Shown piece after piece: positions 7,866 through 15,670 of a stretch of 40,424 nt of DNA. Under the pieces are notes generated by a model. The model saw nothing but the letters and a program-made list of their open reading frames with translations, was not told where the DNA came from and searched no databases. Source of the DNA: JAUYIW01 sp043818555 (GTDB lineage Bacteria > Patescibacteriota > Patescibacteriia > UBA9934); the NCBI GenBank assembly GCA_043818555.1, contig JBDRFP010000036.1, positions 1 to 40,424 of the forward strand, in the 5' to 3' direction. The translations under genes and the position numbers were made by a program. The first letter of the stretch is position 1. Every line of letters starts with the position of its first letter.

Positions 7866-8276
7866 TTATCGTTCTACAAACTTTGTCTTCATAGGAAGCT
7901 TATGCGCTGCAAGCCGCAACGCCTCCCTTGCCTGTTCTGCGGTTACTCCATCCATTTCAAACATTACCGTACCTGCTCGAACCGGCGTCATATAGTATTC
8001 AACTGCGCCTTTCCCTTTTCCCATCGGCGCTTCCGCTCCATGTTTGGTGATAGGGTGGTCTGGAAAAATTCGAACCCAGATTTTACCACCGCGTTTCACA
8101 TAGCGTGTCATGGCGCGACGCGATGCCTCGATCTGTCTTGCGGTCACCCACGCCTCTGTCATCGCCTTCAGGCCATACGCGCCAAAAGCGACTTCGGTTT
8201 TCTGCGAAGCTAGGCGGTCGCCTTTCGTGCGCCGCTTATGATGCTTTCGGTACTTCATTTTCTTAGGCATTAACAT
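7866..8276 (-). CDS. rplP: 50S ribosomal protein L16
   Basis: 136 residues. MLMPKKMKYRKHHKRR matches the family N-terminus, and the conserved ARRAMTRYVKRGGKIWVRIF-like and MGKGKGAVEYY segments follow. L16 positions the tRNA acceptor arm near the peptidyl transferase centre. A 137-base gap with repeat family A copy 3 separates it from rpsC. Confidence 0.97.
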   Translation of the reverse strand: MLMPKKMKYRKHHKRRTKGDRLASQKTEVAFGAYGLKAMTEAWVTARQIEASRRAMTRYVKRGGKIWVRIFPDHPITKHGAEAPMGKGKGAVEYYMTPVRAGTVMFEMDGVTAEQAREALRLAAHKLPMKTKFVER

Positions 8277-8284
8277 AGGTTGTT

Positions 8285-8394
8285 GGTATCTTAGTCGCTT
8301 GACTGCTTGGAAGACGGTAACGATATCTTGGTCGCTTGGTTACGCGGGATCCTACATCCGACCTTCCAAGAAACCATTACCGACTTCCAAGTTG
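8285..8394. repeat. Intergenic inverted repeat, family A copy 3 (rpsC-rplP gap)
   Basis: The longest and most diverged copy: GCTTGACTGCTTGGAAG and GGTCGCTTGGTTACG on the left, CCGACCTTCCAAG and CCGACTTCCAAG on the right, with GGTAACG and CCATTACC between. It begins GGTATCTTAG like copy 1, which supports common origin. Confidence 0.6.
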
Positions 8395-8413
8395 TTTTAT
8401 AGTCGAGCTTCCA

Positions 8414-9106
8414 TTATTTGTTTCGTGTTACAACAGAACCGTCTTCTGAATTTTTCTTTTCATCCTCCTCAAACACCTCGCCCCGGTAAATCCAGACCTT
8501 TACTCCGATTGTTCCATAAATTGTACGCGCTGGAATACGAGCAAAATCAACATCTGCGCGTAAATTATGAAGCGGGATGCTCCCCTGTGAAACTGTTTCG
8601 GTTCGTGCAATTTCAGCGCCATTCAATCTTCCGGCAACTGTGATTTTTACTCCCTTAGCTCCGCCCTTTACCACGCGCTCCACAGCGGTCTTCATTGAAC
8701 GACGAAACGGCATTCGTTTCTCAATCTCCTGCGCAATTTGAAGCCCCACAATCCGCGCCGATAACGCAGGCTTGGAAACTTCCTGAATATTGATGTTGAT
8801 ATTCGTGCGTCGCCCTCTGTAGAATTCATTTTTCAGCTTCTTTTTCAATTCTTCCGCTCCGGCTCCTGCGCGACCAATAATAAACCCAGGCTTTGCCGAT
8901 GCAATCGTGATATTTACAGTATCGGCAGTTCGGTCAATTAAAACGACGTCTACGCTGGCCTCTCTCAGCTGCTTTTTCAAGTACTCACGAATCTTTACAT
9001 CTTCTTCAAGATAAGAAACAAAATTCTTGCGGGGAGCAAACCATTTGGAGTCCCAGCTTCTAATCGTCGAAAGACGAAATACTTTTGGATGAATCTTTTG
9101 TCCCAT
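8414..9106 (-). CDS. rpsC: 30S ribosomal protein S3
   Basis: 230 residues. MGQKIHPKVFRL is the universal start, the KH domain carries GFIIGRAGAGAEEL, and the C-terminal domain includes ARTETVSQGSIPLHNLRAD. S3 lines the mRNA entry tunnel. A short acidic, polar tail (EDEKKNSEDG) ends the protein. Eight bases follow rplV. Confidence 0.97.
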   Translation of the reverse strand: MGQKIHPKVFRLSTIRSWDSKWFAPRKNFVSYLEEDVKIREYLKKQLREASVDVVLIDRTADTVNITIASAKPGFIIGRAGAGAEELKKKLKNEFYRGRRTNININIQEVSKPALSARIVGLQIAQEIEKRMPFRRSMKTAVERVVKGGAKGVKITVAGRLNGAEIARTETVSQGSIPLHNLRADVDFARIPARTIYGTIGVKVWIYRGEVFEEDEKKNSEDGSVVTRNK

Positions 9107-9114
9107 ATCGTGAT

Positions 9115-9555
9115 TTATTTCTTGACCGTTTTCTTAGTCTCGGGCTTTTTCTTATCTTCACCATTATCACCTTCGTTCACTTCTGTGATCTTTTTCGCTT
9201 TTCCAGCGGTGCCCTTCCGATCCTCAGCGGTCCCAACCGTAATTGAAATATGCGACATCCGACGCCTTATTGTAGCTGAAGCTCCGCGCGCGCGAGGACG
9301 ATATCTCTTAAAAGTAGGCCCTTCATTAACAGACGATGTTAGCACAAATAAATTTGAAGCATCTTCATTGAGGTTATGCTCTGCGTTGGCAACAGCTGAA
9401 TTTAACACCTTCAAAGCCGGCTTTGCAGCATCTTTTTTGCTGAACATGAGCTGTTTTCGAGCTTCATCCACAGAAAGGCCACGAATAAGACTGGCCACTA
9501 GACGAGTTTTCCGTGGTGATATATGGATGTTTTTTGCTATTGCGTTCGCTTTCAT
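9115..9555 (-). CDS. rplV: 50S ribosomal protein L22 with charged C-terminal tail
   Basis: 146 residues, about 35 longer than usual. NIHISPRKTRLVASLIRGLS and the tunnel-lining hairpin around FKRYRPRARGASATIRRR identify L22. The final 35 residues are Lys/Glu/Asp-rich low complexity. It starts 1 base after rpsS. Confidence 0.96.
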   Translation of the reverse strand: MKANAIAKNIHISPRKTRLVASLIRGLSVDEARKQLMFSKKDAAKPALKVLNSAVANAEHNLNEDASNLFVLTSSVNEGPTFKRYRPRARGASATIRRRMSHISITVGTAEDRKGTAGKAKKITEVNEGDNGEDKKKPETKKTVKK

Positions 9556-9556
9556 A

Positions 9557-9841
9557 TTACTCTGGCTTCTTCAAAACCTCAGAAACTTTTCCGCCGTGCC
9601 TGTTAAAGCGCCTTGTTGGGGAAAATTCACCCAGCTTGTGCCCCACCATGCCCTCCTCAACTCGCACCTGTACGAAATCCTTTCCATTGTGCACGCCAAA
9701 CGAAAACCCAACCATTTCCGGGGTTATCGTGCTTGCGCGCGCCCATGTTTTGATAACTGTTTTATCGCCAACCCTAAGCTTCCCAACCTTTTCCATTAGT
9801 TTGGCATCTACATAGGGTCCTTTTTTAAGACTTCTTGACAT
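9557..9841 (-). CDS. rpsS: 30S ribosomal protein S19
   Basis: 94 residues from MSRSLKKGPYVDAKL, the family start; the longer open frame upstream is repeat DNA. IKTWARASTITPEMVGFSF and GHKLGEFSPTRRF are conserved. S19 binds the 16S head beside S13. Repeat family A copy 4 lies between rplB and this gene. Confidence 0.97.
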   Translation of the reverse strand: MSRSLKKGPYVDAKLMEKVGKLRVGDKTVIKTWARASTITPEMVGFSFGVHNGKDFVQVRVEEGMVGHKLGEFSPTRRFNRHGGKVSEVLKKPE

Positions 9842-9850
9842 AAATTCGTA

Positions 9851-9920
9851 GGATCTTGGATGCTGGGCTGCTGGGAAAACGGTTATCGAGTAACCGATTC
9901 TCCAAGCAACCAAGCAACCC
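9851..9920. repeat. Intergenic inverted repeat, family A copy 4 (rplB-rpsS gap)
   Basis: GCTGGGCTGCTGGGAA opposes CTCCAAGCAACCAAGC; the inner stem CGGTTA-TCGAG-TAACCG is perfect. It is nearly collinear with copy 1 from GATCTT through GGGAAAAC. Confidence 0.7.
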
Positions 9921-9935
9921 ACCTCCCATTTATAA

Positions 9936-10772
9936 TTATCGCTTCTTACTTTTTCGTCGCGAAACAATTAATCTGTCTGACGGCCCTTTTCGACGCGTCT
10001 TCACACCAAGCGCCGGTTTGCCGGTTGGAGTCTTTGGCCTCTTAAGTCCAATAGGCGACCTTCCTTCTCCACCTCCATGAGGGTGATCAACCGGGTTCAT
10101 CGCCTTTCCTCGTACTGTAGGCTTTATGCTTCGGTGTCGCGTTCTTCCAGCCTTGCCCCAGCGGACTAGTCGCCAATCCGGATTTGAAACATTTCCTATG
10201 GTCGCCATGCAGGTCTTTGGGAGCATCCGTACTTCACCTGATGGAAGTTTTACTGTCGCCATTTCACCTTCAACGGCCATCAAAATCGCGCTTGTGCCTG
10301 CGCCTCGTACCAACTGCCCACCTTTCTCCGGTTGCAGTTCTATGTTGAATATCGACATTCCAAGCGGAACAAGTTCGAGCGGAAATCTGTTCCCCGCCTG
10401 AGGTTCACCCTTCTTCTTAGACGTCACTATCGTCATGCCCTGTTGCAGTCCATTAGGCGCAAGAATGTAGCGCTTCTCGCCGTCGGCATACGCCACAAGC
10501 GCAATACGCGCGCCACGACCCGGATCATATTCAATAGTCTTCACTGTCGCAGGTATTTCCAGCTTGTCAAATTTCCAGTCGATTATCCTCGCGTGCCGTT
10601 TCGCCCCGCCTCCGCGATGTCGCACAGAAATCTTGCCATGTGAACGGCCAGACTGCTGCTTCTTACTTCTGAGCAGCCTCCTGTGTGGCTGGTCGGCTGT
10701 AAGATCGTCAAAAGTCTGGACGCTTGATCGGCGCCTTCCTGCTGTTGTTGGCTTGTAGACTTTAATTCCCAT
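9936..10772 (-). CDS. rplB: 50S ribosomal protein L2
   Basis: 278 residues, standard. MGIKVYKPTTAGRRRSS, GRSHGKISVRHRGGG and the catalytic-centre-proximal GKAMNPVDHPHGGGEGR (with the conserved His) identify L2. The protein is needed for subunit joining and peptidyl transfer. An AGG three bases upstream of the ATG is too close to be a good Shine-Dalgarno. Confidence 0.98.
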   Translation of the reverse strand: MGIKVYKPTTAGRRRSSVQTFDDLTADQPHRRLLRSKKQQSGRSHGKISVRHRGGGAKRHARIIDWKFDKLEIPATVKTIEYDPGRGARIALVAYADGEKRYILAPNGLQQGMTIVTSKKKGEPQAGNRFPLELVPLGMSIFNIELQPEKGGQLVRGAGTSAILMAVEGEMATVKLPSGEVRMLPKTCMATIGNVSNPDWRLVRWGKAGRTRHRSIKPTVRGKAMNPVDHPHGGGEGRSPIGLKRPKTPTGKPALGVKTRRKGPSDRLIVSRRKSKKR

Positions 10773-10780
10773 AGACCTAG

Positions 10781-10893
10781 AGATTGGCTGCTTGGAGATT
10801 GGAAATTAGTAATGGAAACTGGATTGCGGACATTGGTTTTCTGAAATCCATTTTCTACTTTCTATTACTACTCTCTAATCTCCGAACAGCTAC
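10781..10893. repeat. Intergenic long hairpin, family B copy 2 (rplW-rplB gap)
   Basis: GGCTGCTTGGAGATTGG and AATTAGTAATGG on the left are complementary to TATTACTACTCTCTAATC and TCCGAACAGCT on the right. The layout and sequence follow the copy at 6841-6947 closely, with compensating changes in the arms. Confidence 0.7.
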
Positions 10894-10901
10894 TTTCAAA
10901 T

Positions 10902-11369
10902 TTATACTCCGTCGAAAATGTCAATTCTTGTTCCCTTTGGCAGCATGATCATGGCTTTCTTATAATCGCACCGCTTGCCCTGAATCCGGCCAAATCGCAA
11001 TCGCTTGCCACGAACATTAGCAATGTTCACCTTTACCGGAGTTACACGGTACATTTCCTTAAATGCCTTGCTGACCGCAATTCGCGTAGCCTTTGGGTTC
11101 ACCTTAAACACCATAACTCCCTGATCGGAAAGTTGTGCGGTTTTTTCAGATACTATAGGCTCAATGATTGTTGAAAGTGACTGCGCGCTTGCCGCAGTGA
11201 TAAGCTTCTTTTCCATCTTTGCGGGCGCTCTCTTCTCTTCTTTCTCTTCTTTCTCTTCTTTAACCTCCTTCACCTTCTCTTCATTCTTCGCAGCATCAAC
11301 AACCTGTCGTGCAACGCTTGCAGACTCTGTTTGTTCGCCTTTCTTTTTAAATTTATCGAAGAAGCTCAT
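10902..11369 (-). CDS. rplW: 50S ribosomal protein L23 with FtsY-like N-terminal extension
   Basis: 155 residues, about 55-60 more than usual. The L23 domain occupies residues about 65-155 (IIEPIVSEKTAQL, the YRVTPVKVNIANVRGK loop, KKAMIMLPKG). It is preceded by MSFFDKFKKKGEQ, which looks like the membrane-binding start of FtsY proteins, and a Lys/Glu-rich linker (VKEVKEEKEEKEEK). L23 is the docking platform for SRP, trigger factor and the translocon at the tunnel exit. The start is 3 bases after the rplD stop. An internal Met (residue 51) could start a normal-length L23, so the extension should be confirmed. Confidence 0.93.
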   Translation of the reverse strand: MSFFDKFKKKGEQTESASVARQVVDAAKNEEKVKEVKEEKEEKEEKRAPAKMEKKLITAASAQSLSTIIEPIVSEKTAQLSDQGVMVFKVNPKATRIAVSKAFKEMYRVTPVKVNIANVRGKRLRFGRIQGKRCDYKKAMIMLPKGTRIDIFDGV

Positions 11370-11372
11370 AAT

Positions 11373-12080
11373 TTAACTTCCAACGGACCCTAGTCCGGTT
11401 CGATCATGATCGCCAACTGAAGTCGGCTGGGGAGATCGATTATTAGAGGTCTCAGAATACGTCTTAACGATCATCTCGATCGCCGCCTTTGACGCAATCA
11501 CAAACGGATACTTTACCAAATCTTTAACATTCAGGCTTGTAGCTGAAATTGTTCTGGTATTATCAATGTTTCGCGCTGCGCGAACCAGATTCTTATCGCC
11601 TTCTGTGGTCACAACAAGAGCTTTCTTTTCCTTTCCAGGCAAATTCATGCGCATGCCGATTATTGACTTTGTCTTTGCCTCCGGCATGTCATAACTTTCA
11701 ACTGCAACAAACAAATCAGAAGCCACTTTATCTGAAAGCATTACCGCAAGTGCCTTTCGCTTCGCCTTTTTGTTAATCTTTATGCCAAATACGCGTTCTT
11801 TGATCGGTCCGAAAGTAACTCCTCCGCCAGCCCAAATCGGCGATCGTCGTGATCCATGACGCGCCCGACCCGTTCCCTTCTGCCTCCACGGCTTGCGCCC
11901 TCCGCCGCGAACTTCGCTGCGGTCTTTAGTCTCGGCAATGCGCACACGGCTGTTAGCATCTTGCGCTACTACCGCTTCATGAACAAGCGCCGGATTAGCT
12001 GCCACGCCAAACAAGATGTCCGGCAATTCCATTGTTCCGGTTTTGGTTCCGTCAAATTTGTATACATTTACTTCTGCCAT
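11373..12080 (-). CDS. rplD: 50S ribosomal protein L4 with short C-terminal extension
   Basis: 235 residues. SEVRGGGRKPWRQKGTGRAR is the tunnel-constriction loop of L4. The last 25 residues or so (from about SETSNNRSPQ) extend past the usual end and are polar. The start overlaps the end of rplC by 13 bases, so the pair is probably translationally coupled. Confidence 0.96.
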   Translation of the reverse strand: MAEVNVYKFDGTKTGTMELPDILFGVAANPALVHEAVVAQDANSRVRIAETKDRSEVRGGGRKPWRQKGTGRARHGSRRSPIWAGGGVTFGPIKERVFGIKINKKAKRKALAVMLSDKVASDLFVAVESYDMPEAKTKSIIGMRMNLPGKEKKALVVTTEGDKNLVRAARNIDNTRTISATSLNVKDLVKYPFVIASKAAIEMIVKTYSETSNNRSPQPTSVGDHDRTGLGSVGS

Positions 12081-12691
12081 ATGCTTCCTGTCGATGTGGT
12101 AATGCTCACAAAGCTGCCTCTGCTGCCAGGAATTGCGCCCTTTACCGCAATCACATTATTAGCTTTGTCTACTTGGATTATTTCAAGATTTTTAACTGTA
12201 ACTTGGTCGCCTCCCATTCTACCTCCCATTCGAGTTCCCTTAAACACGCGCTGAGGCCCGCCTGATCCAATCGATCCAGGCATGCGCAACTGGTCTTTAT
12301 GCCCGTGCGACGCTGGACTGCCGTGGAAACCATGGCGCTTAACAACCCCCTGAAAACCTTTTCCCTTGGAGGTCCCGATCACATTCACTGTCTCTCCAGG
12401 CTCAAAAGCTCCTGCGTCAACAGTCTGCCCGCGCTCAGGATTTTCGCCTTCTGTAAGTTCGAACTCCTTCACAAAAGCAAACGCGCCCAAATCTTTCCAT
12501 TCCTCTTTCTGTGGCTTGTTCACTGATTTTGAAATGCCAAATCCGAGAACAGCGGTCTGCTTCCCCTGCGTGTTCGCCCTGACCATAGTTACCGTGCAAG
12601 GCCCTGCCTGAATCAACGTCACAGGGACAACTGTGCCGTCTTCCTTAAAGACCTGGGTCATTTCTAATTTTCTTCCAATTAATGCTTTCAT
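12068..12691 (-). CDS. rplC: 50S ribosomal protein L3
   Basis: 207 residues from MKALIGRKLEMTQVF, the family start. KGKGFQGVVKRHGFHGSPAS-type and SIGSGGPQRVFKGTRMGG segments are diagnostic. L3 helps organise the peptidyl transferase centre. Just before the ATG lies a TCGGA-TATG-TCCGA inverted repeat (about 12702-12715), and a 412-base gap separates this gene from rpsJ. No Shine-Dalgarno was seen. Confidence 0.97.
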   Translation of the reverse strand: MKALIGRKLEMTQVFKEDGTVVPVTLIQAGPCTVTMVRANTQGKQTAVLGFGISKSVNKPQKEEWKDLGAFAFVKEFELTEGENPERGQTVDAGAFEPGETVNVIGTSKGKGFQGVVKRHGFHGSPASHGHKDQLRMPGSIGSGGPQRVFKGTRMGGRMGGDQVTVKNLEIIQVDKANNVIAVKGAIPGSRGSFVSITTSTGSIWQK

Positions 12692-12936
12692 AATAACAGG
12701 TCGGATATGTCCGATTGAACCTATCATCTAGCTAATGAAAAACTAGAAGTCGTCAAACATCAAAAGATATTTAACAGCCCCTAGTCTAAGCGCGCTGAAT
12801 TGTGCTTAGAAATTTACAAATTTTTATGGTTCCTTTCAGTTCCTCTCAAAGCATCAAGGAGGGTATCTTGCCTTGCCGAATCCCGACAGACCTAACTCCT
12901 TGGTTCGAATGGGAACATTGTTATTTGAGCACACGC
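12692..12936. other. rplC leader region, no gene found
   Basis: Between the inverted-repeat element at 12937 and rplC there is no credible ORF. It holds the small palindrome near 12702-12715, a CTAAGC/GCTTAG stem near 12784-12811 and an isolated GGTTCGAAT that is not part of a tRNA. A promoter for rplC may be here, but I see no convincing -35/-10 pair. Confidence 0.4.
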
Positions 12937-13102
12937 TACGAACGTGTTGCCGAATAGTTTTTGAGGATAAATTTCAGAAATTCGAGCAGATTTCTTCAAA
13001 GATTTTTGAAGCGATGCTGGAGGCATCGTTGAAAAAATATTTGTAGGAAGCTGCCGGATTTCTGAGATTTAGGCCAAATATGTATTCGGCAACGCGTTCG
13101 TA
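12937..13102. repeat. 166-bp element with 20-bp terminal inverted repeats (rpsJ-rplC gap)
   Basis: Ends TACGAACGTGTTGCCGAATA (12937-12956) and TATTCGGCAACGCGTTCGTA (13083-13102) are inverted copies with one difference. Inside are two more perfect hairpins, CTTCAAA/TTTGAAG and CGATGC-TGGAG-GCATCG. The right end lies one base from the rpsJ stop codon (13104-13106). No long ORF. It could be a MITE-like insertion or a structured RNA element; no clear target-site duplication was seen. Confidence 0.7.
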
Positions 13103-13103
13103 A

Positions 13104-13451
13104 TCACATCTTAATTTCGATATCTACGCCTGACGGCAAGTTAAGCGTCATAAGCGAATCAACTGTACTCTCAGACGGGCTCAGAATATCTATCAGTCGC
13201 TTGTGGATTCTCATCTCATACTGTTCGCGCGACTTCTTGTGCACAAATGTCGATTTGTTAACAGTGAAGCGCCGCTTTTCAGTTGGCAACGGAACAGGGC
13301 CCAATATGCTGGCACCTGTCCGCTTTGCGGTTTTGATGATCGTATCAGCGGCTGCGTCGATGATTTTATGATCGTACGCGCGGATCTTAATTCGTATTCG
13401 CTGTTTTGACTCTTCTTGCGTTTGTTCAGTTGTAGTTTTGGCTTCTGCCAT
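13104..13451 (-). CDS. rpsJ: 30S ribosomal protein S10
   Basis: 115 residues: a polar 16-residue extension, then the standard S10 (IRIKIRAYDHKIIDAAADTI, RTGASILGPVPLPTEKRR, HKKSREQYEMRIHKRLIDI). S10 is part of the 30S head and, with NusB, of antitermination complexes. It lies 69 bases downstream of tuf. Confidence 0.97.
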   Translation of the reverse strand: MAEAKTTTEQTQEESKQRIRIKIRAYDHKIIDAAADTIIKTAKRTGASILGPVPLPTEKRRFTVNKSTFVHKKSREQYEMRIHKRLIDILSPSESTVDSLMTLNLPSGVDIEIKM

Positions 13452-13520
13452 AAATGTACGATAAGGAGCTTTGAAACATGAACGAGGAAGGAGTAATTCA
13501 CCCCTTCCCCGATCTGCTTC

Positions 13521-14708
13521 TTATTCAATAATTTTTGTTACAACTCCTGCGCCAACCGTGCGTCCGCCTTCGCGGATAGCAAATCTCATCTGCTCTTCAA
13601 TAGCAACCGGCTGAATGAGGTGAATTTCTGTGTGTACAGTGTCTCCAGGCATTACCATTTCTACACCCTCAGGAAGCGAAGCGATGTCGCCTGTTACATC
13701 AGTTGTTCGAATAAAGAACTGAGGCTTGTAGCCCTTGAAGAAAGGCTTATGTCGTCCACCCTCTTCCTTTGTAAGCGCATACATCTCGGCCTCGAACTTG
13801 GTGTGTGGTTTTACACTTCCAGGAGCTGCAAGAACCATTCCGCGAGCCACTTCGTCCTTCTTAATCCCCCGAAGTAAGAGTCCTGCATTGTCGCCTGCCA
13901 TTCCCTTATCGAGCATTTTATTGAACATTTCAATCCCTGTAACAACGGTCTTTCGTGGCTGGTCCATAAGTCCGACCATCTCAACTTCGTCGTTCAGATT
14001 CACTGTTCCGCGCTCGATGCGTCCTGTTACAACAGTACCGCGTCCTTCGATTGAAAACACATCCTCAATTGGCATGAAGAATGGCTTCTCAGTGTCGCGC
14101 GCTGGCTGCGGGATATACTCGTCAAGAGCCTTTAAAAGCTCATGGATTGGCTTTGTTGCCTCTGCATCATCAGGATTTTCAACAGCTTTAAGAGCTGAAC
14201 CTCGAATAATAGGCACTTCGTCGCCAGGGAATTCGTACTGCTTCAAAAGGTCGCGAATTTCCTCTTCTACAAGATCAATAAGCTCTGGATCGTCAACCAT
14301 ATCAACCTTATTCAGGAAGACAACGATCGCTGGGACCTCCACCTGACGCGCAAGAAGAATGTGCTCGCGTGTCTGAGGCATTGGGCCGTCAGCGGCCGAA
14401 ACCACCAAAATCGCACCGTCCATCTGAGCGGCGCCTGTAATCATGTTCTTAACATAGTCAGCGTGTCCCGGGCAGTCTACGTGAGCGTAGTGGCGGGCAG
14501 GTGACTCATATTCAACATGTGAGGTTGAAATCGTAATTCCGCGCTCCCTTTCTTCCGGAGCGTTGTCGATTTGGTCAAATCCTTTCTTTTGGCTCGCCGG
14601 AGAAAAGAGTCCGGAAAGTGCTGCCGTAAGAGTAGTTTTACCATGGTCAACGTGACCAATTGTACCGACGTTTACGTGCGGCTTTGAGCGATCAAACTGT
14701 TCTGCCAT
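13521..14708 (-). CDS. tuf: Elongation factor Tu
   Basis: 395 residues from MAEQFDRSKPHVNVGTIGH; a longer open frame upstream lies within the leader. GTPase motifs GHVDHGKTT, DCPGHADY and NKVD are intact, and domains 2 and 3 are full length. It delivers aminoacyl-tRNA to the ribosome. Its own promoter (14787-14815) gives a 72-base leader, so tuf probably heads the S10 transcript while fusA is transcribed separately. Confidence 0.98.
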   Translation of the reverse strand: MAEQFDRSKPHVNVGTIGHVDHGKTTLTAALSGLFSPASQKKGFDQIDNAPEERERGITISTSHVEYESPARHYAHVDCPGHADYVKNMITGAAQMDGAILVVSAADGPMPQTREHILLARQVEVPAIVVFLNKVDMVDDPELIDLVEEEIRDLLKQYEFPGDEVPIIRGSALKAVENPDDAEATKPIHELLKALDEYIPQPARDTEKPFFMPIEDVFSIEGRGTVVTGRIERGTVNLNDEVEMVGLMDQPRKTVVTGIEMFNKMLDKGMAGDNAGLLLRGIKKDEVARGMVLAAPGSVKPHTKFEAEMYALTKEEGGRHKPFFKGYKPQFFIRTTDVTGDIASLPEGVEMVMPGDTVHTEIHLIQPVAIEEQMRFAIREGGRTVGAGVVTKIIE

Positions 14709-14786
14709 ATGATTTTTACATTTGTTACAGGCTTGGGCAAAAATGCCCATAAAGTCCTGTAAATTATGATTTACTTAAGCGACGCA

Positions 14787-14815
14787 AGTATAGCAAAACC
14801 CCGAAAATATTGCAA
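14787..14815 (-). promoter_or_regulatory. Promoter of tuf and the S10 operon
   Basis: On the minus strand TTGCAA (14810-14815), 17 bases, TATACT (14787-14792), with a TGC extended -10. Predicted start near 14780. It is the best-formed promoter in the window after the divergent one at 38530. Confidence 0.7.
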
Positions 14816-14896
14816 GTACTGGGCAAGGATTATGTTCTCAGTCTGTCCTCAGGGTATTTTTGGGCTAGGTTGAGCAAATTTTGTAGACTTTAGGTT

Positions 14897-15066
14897 ATGA
14901 AGGGGTCAACGAGGAACCGAGGGAGTAACTAGATACTGAAGGGGTTATAGCGAAAGACGCAGGGGTTAGTTGAAAACAATAAACCTCGTTTTCCGATAAT
15001 AAGCCCCGTCGACAGCAATAAACTCCGCAGGCCGAATAATAAACCTCAGCTTTTCGAATAAATTCC
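14897..15066. repeat. 20-bp-period array with complementary halves upstream of tuf
   Basis: The left half holds GGGGT/GGGAGT words starting at 14902, 14921, 14941 and 14962. The right half holds AATAAACCTC, AATAAGCCCC and AATAAACTCC words starting at 14978, 14998, 15017, 15038 and 15057. Spacing is 19-21 bases throughout, and the two halves are complementary (GGGGTTA against TAAACCTC). It lies between the stop of the 15067 gene and the tuf promoter. The remaining bases 14816-14896 show nothing recognisable. Confidence 0.7.
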
Positions 15067-15492
15067 CTATTCAATCGGTTCCAAGTAAAACCTTTCCTCG
15101 CCAGACTCAGAATCGGTAATTTCTGGCTTCTCCCCTGTTTCTAAATCTTTCTCTGCCGCTTTTTCAGCCTCGAGCTCGAGCATCGCCGCCTCAGTAATTG
15201 CGTTTATTTCCTCAACGGTGATTGGCTGATCGCCATCACTATCTATGTCATCGTCATCCTCATCGTGCCATTCCATAGCGGGCACCGGTATATCGTCGAA
15301 TGGGAGATCTTCAATCCCGTCTATCTCGTCAAAGTCATCGCCGACCCAGTCAAGGTCGCCACCGAATCCGACAAGTTCCTCGTATTGATCAACCGGCATC
15401 ACAACCACCGGTTCGCCCTCCCCTGCGACGATAAGCGTGTCGCCTGTGCGCTGCGCCAATTTGATCAGGCGTTGAAGTTGAAAATTGTCCAT
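15067..15492 (-). CDS. Phd/YefM-like N-terminal domain protein with long acidic tail
   Basis: 141 residues from MDNFQLQRLIKLAQRTGDTL; the frame is open upstream but that part is repeat DNA. Residues 1-40 resemble the dimerisation/DNA-binding fold of Phd/YefM antitoxins (GDTLIVAGEGEPVVVMPVDQYEEL). From residue 45 the chain is strongly acidic (HDEDDDDIDSDGD), ending in a Glu-rich tail. No toxin gene is adjacent. It lies directly upstream of the tuf promoter, which suggests a housekeeping rather than toxin-antitoxin role, but that is inference. The Phd likeness is modest. Confidence 0.75.
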   Translation of the reverse strand: MDNFQLQRLIKLAQRTGDTLIVAGEGEPVVVMPVDQYEELVGFGGDLDWVGDDFDEIDGIEDLPFDDIPVPAMEWHDEDDDDIDSDGDQPITVEEINAITEAAMLELEAEKAAEKDLETGEKPEITDSESGEERFYLEPIE

Positions 15493-15508
15493 ATTGCTTT
15501 TTACGTAA

Positions 15509-15622
15509 TTGATCAATGACCAAGTAACCAACCCCCAATGAATTCCCAATTTCCAATCCCCAATTGTAAAATATGCGTTGGAGATTCATTGGTCGTTGAA
15601 AAATTGTGAATTGGTCATTTAT
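15509..15622. repeat. Intergenic word repeat, family C copy 2
   Basis: CAATGACCAAG and CCCAATTTCCAATCCCCAATT words (7-base spacing) followed by the complementary ATTCATTGGTCGTTG and GAATTGGTCATTT. It covers the leader of the 15067 gene. Confidence 0.6.
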
Positions 15623-15670
15623 GCAAGGTATCTTATCGCATCTGAAAATTGAGTCAAGGGGGGTCGTTGG

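Noticed and set aside
12890..12910. GGTTCGAAT resembling a tRNA T-loop
   Set aside because: Flanking bases do not form a T-stem, and no acceptor or anticodon arm can be built.
14897..15066. Possible CRISPR array because of regular spacing
   Set aside because: Repeats are only about 10 bases and imperfect, unit length is about 20, the two halves are complementary, and there are no cas genes.
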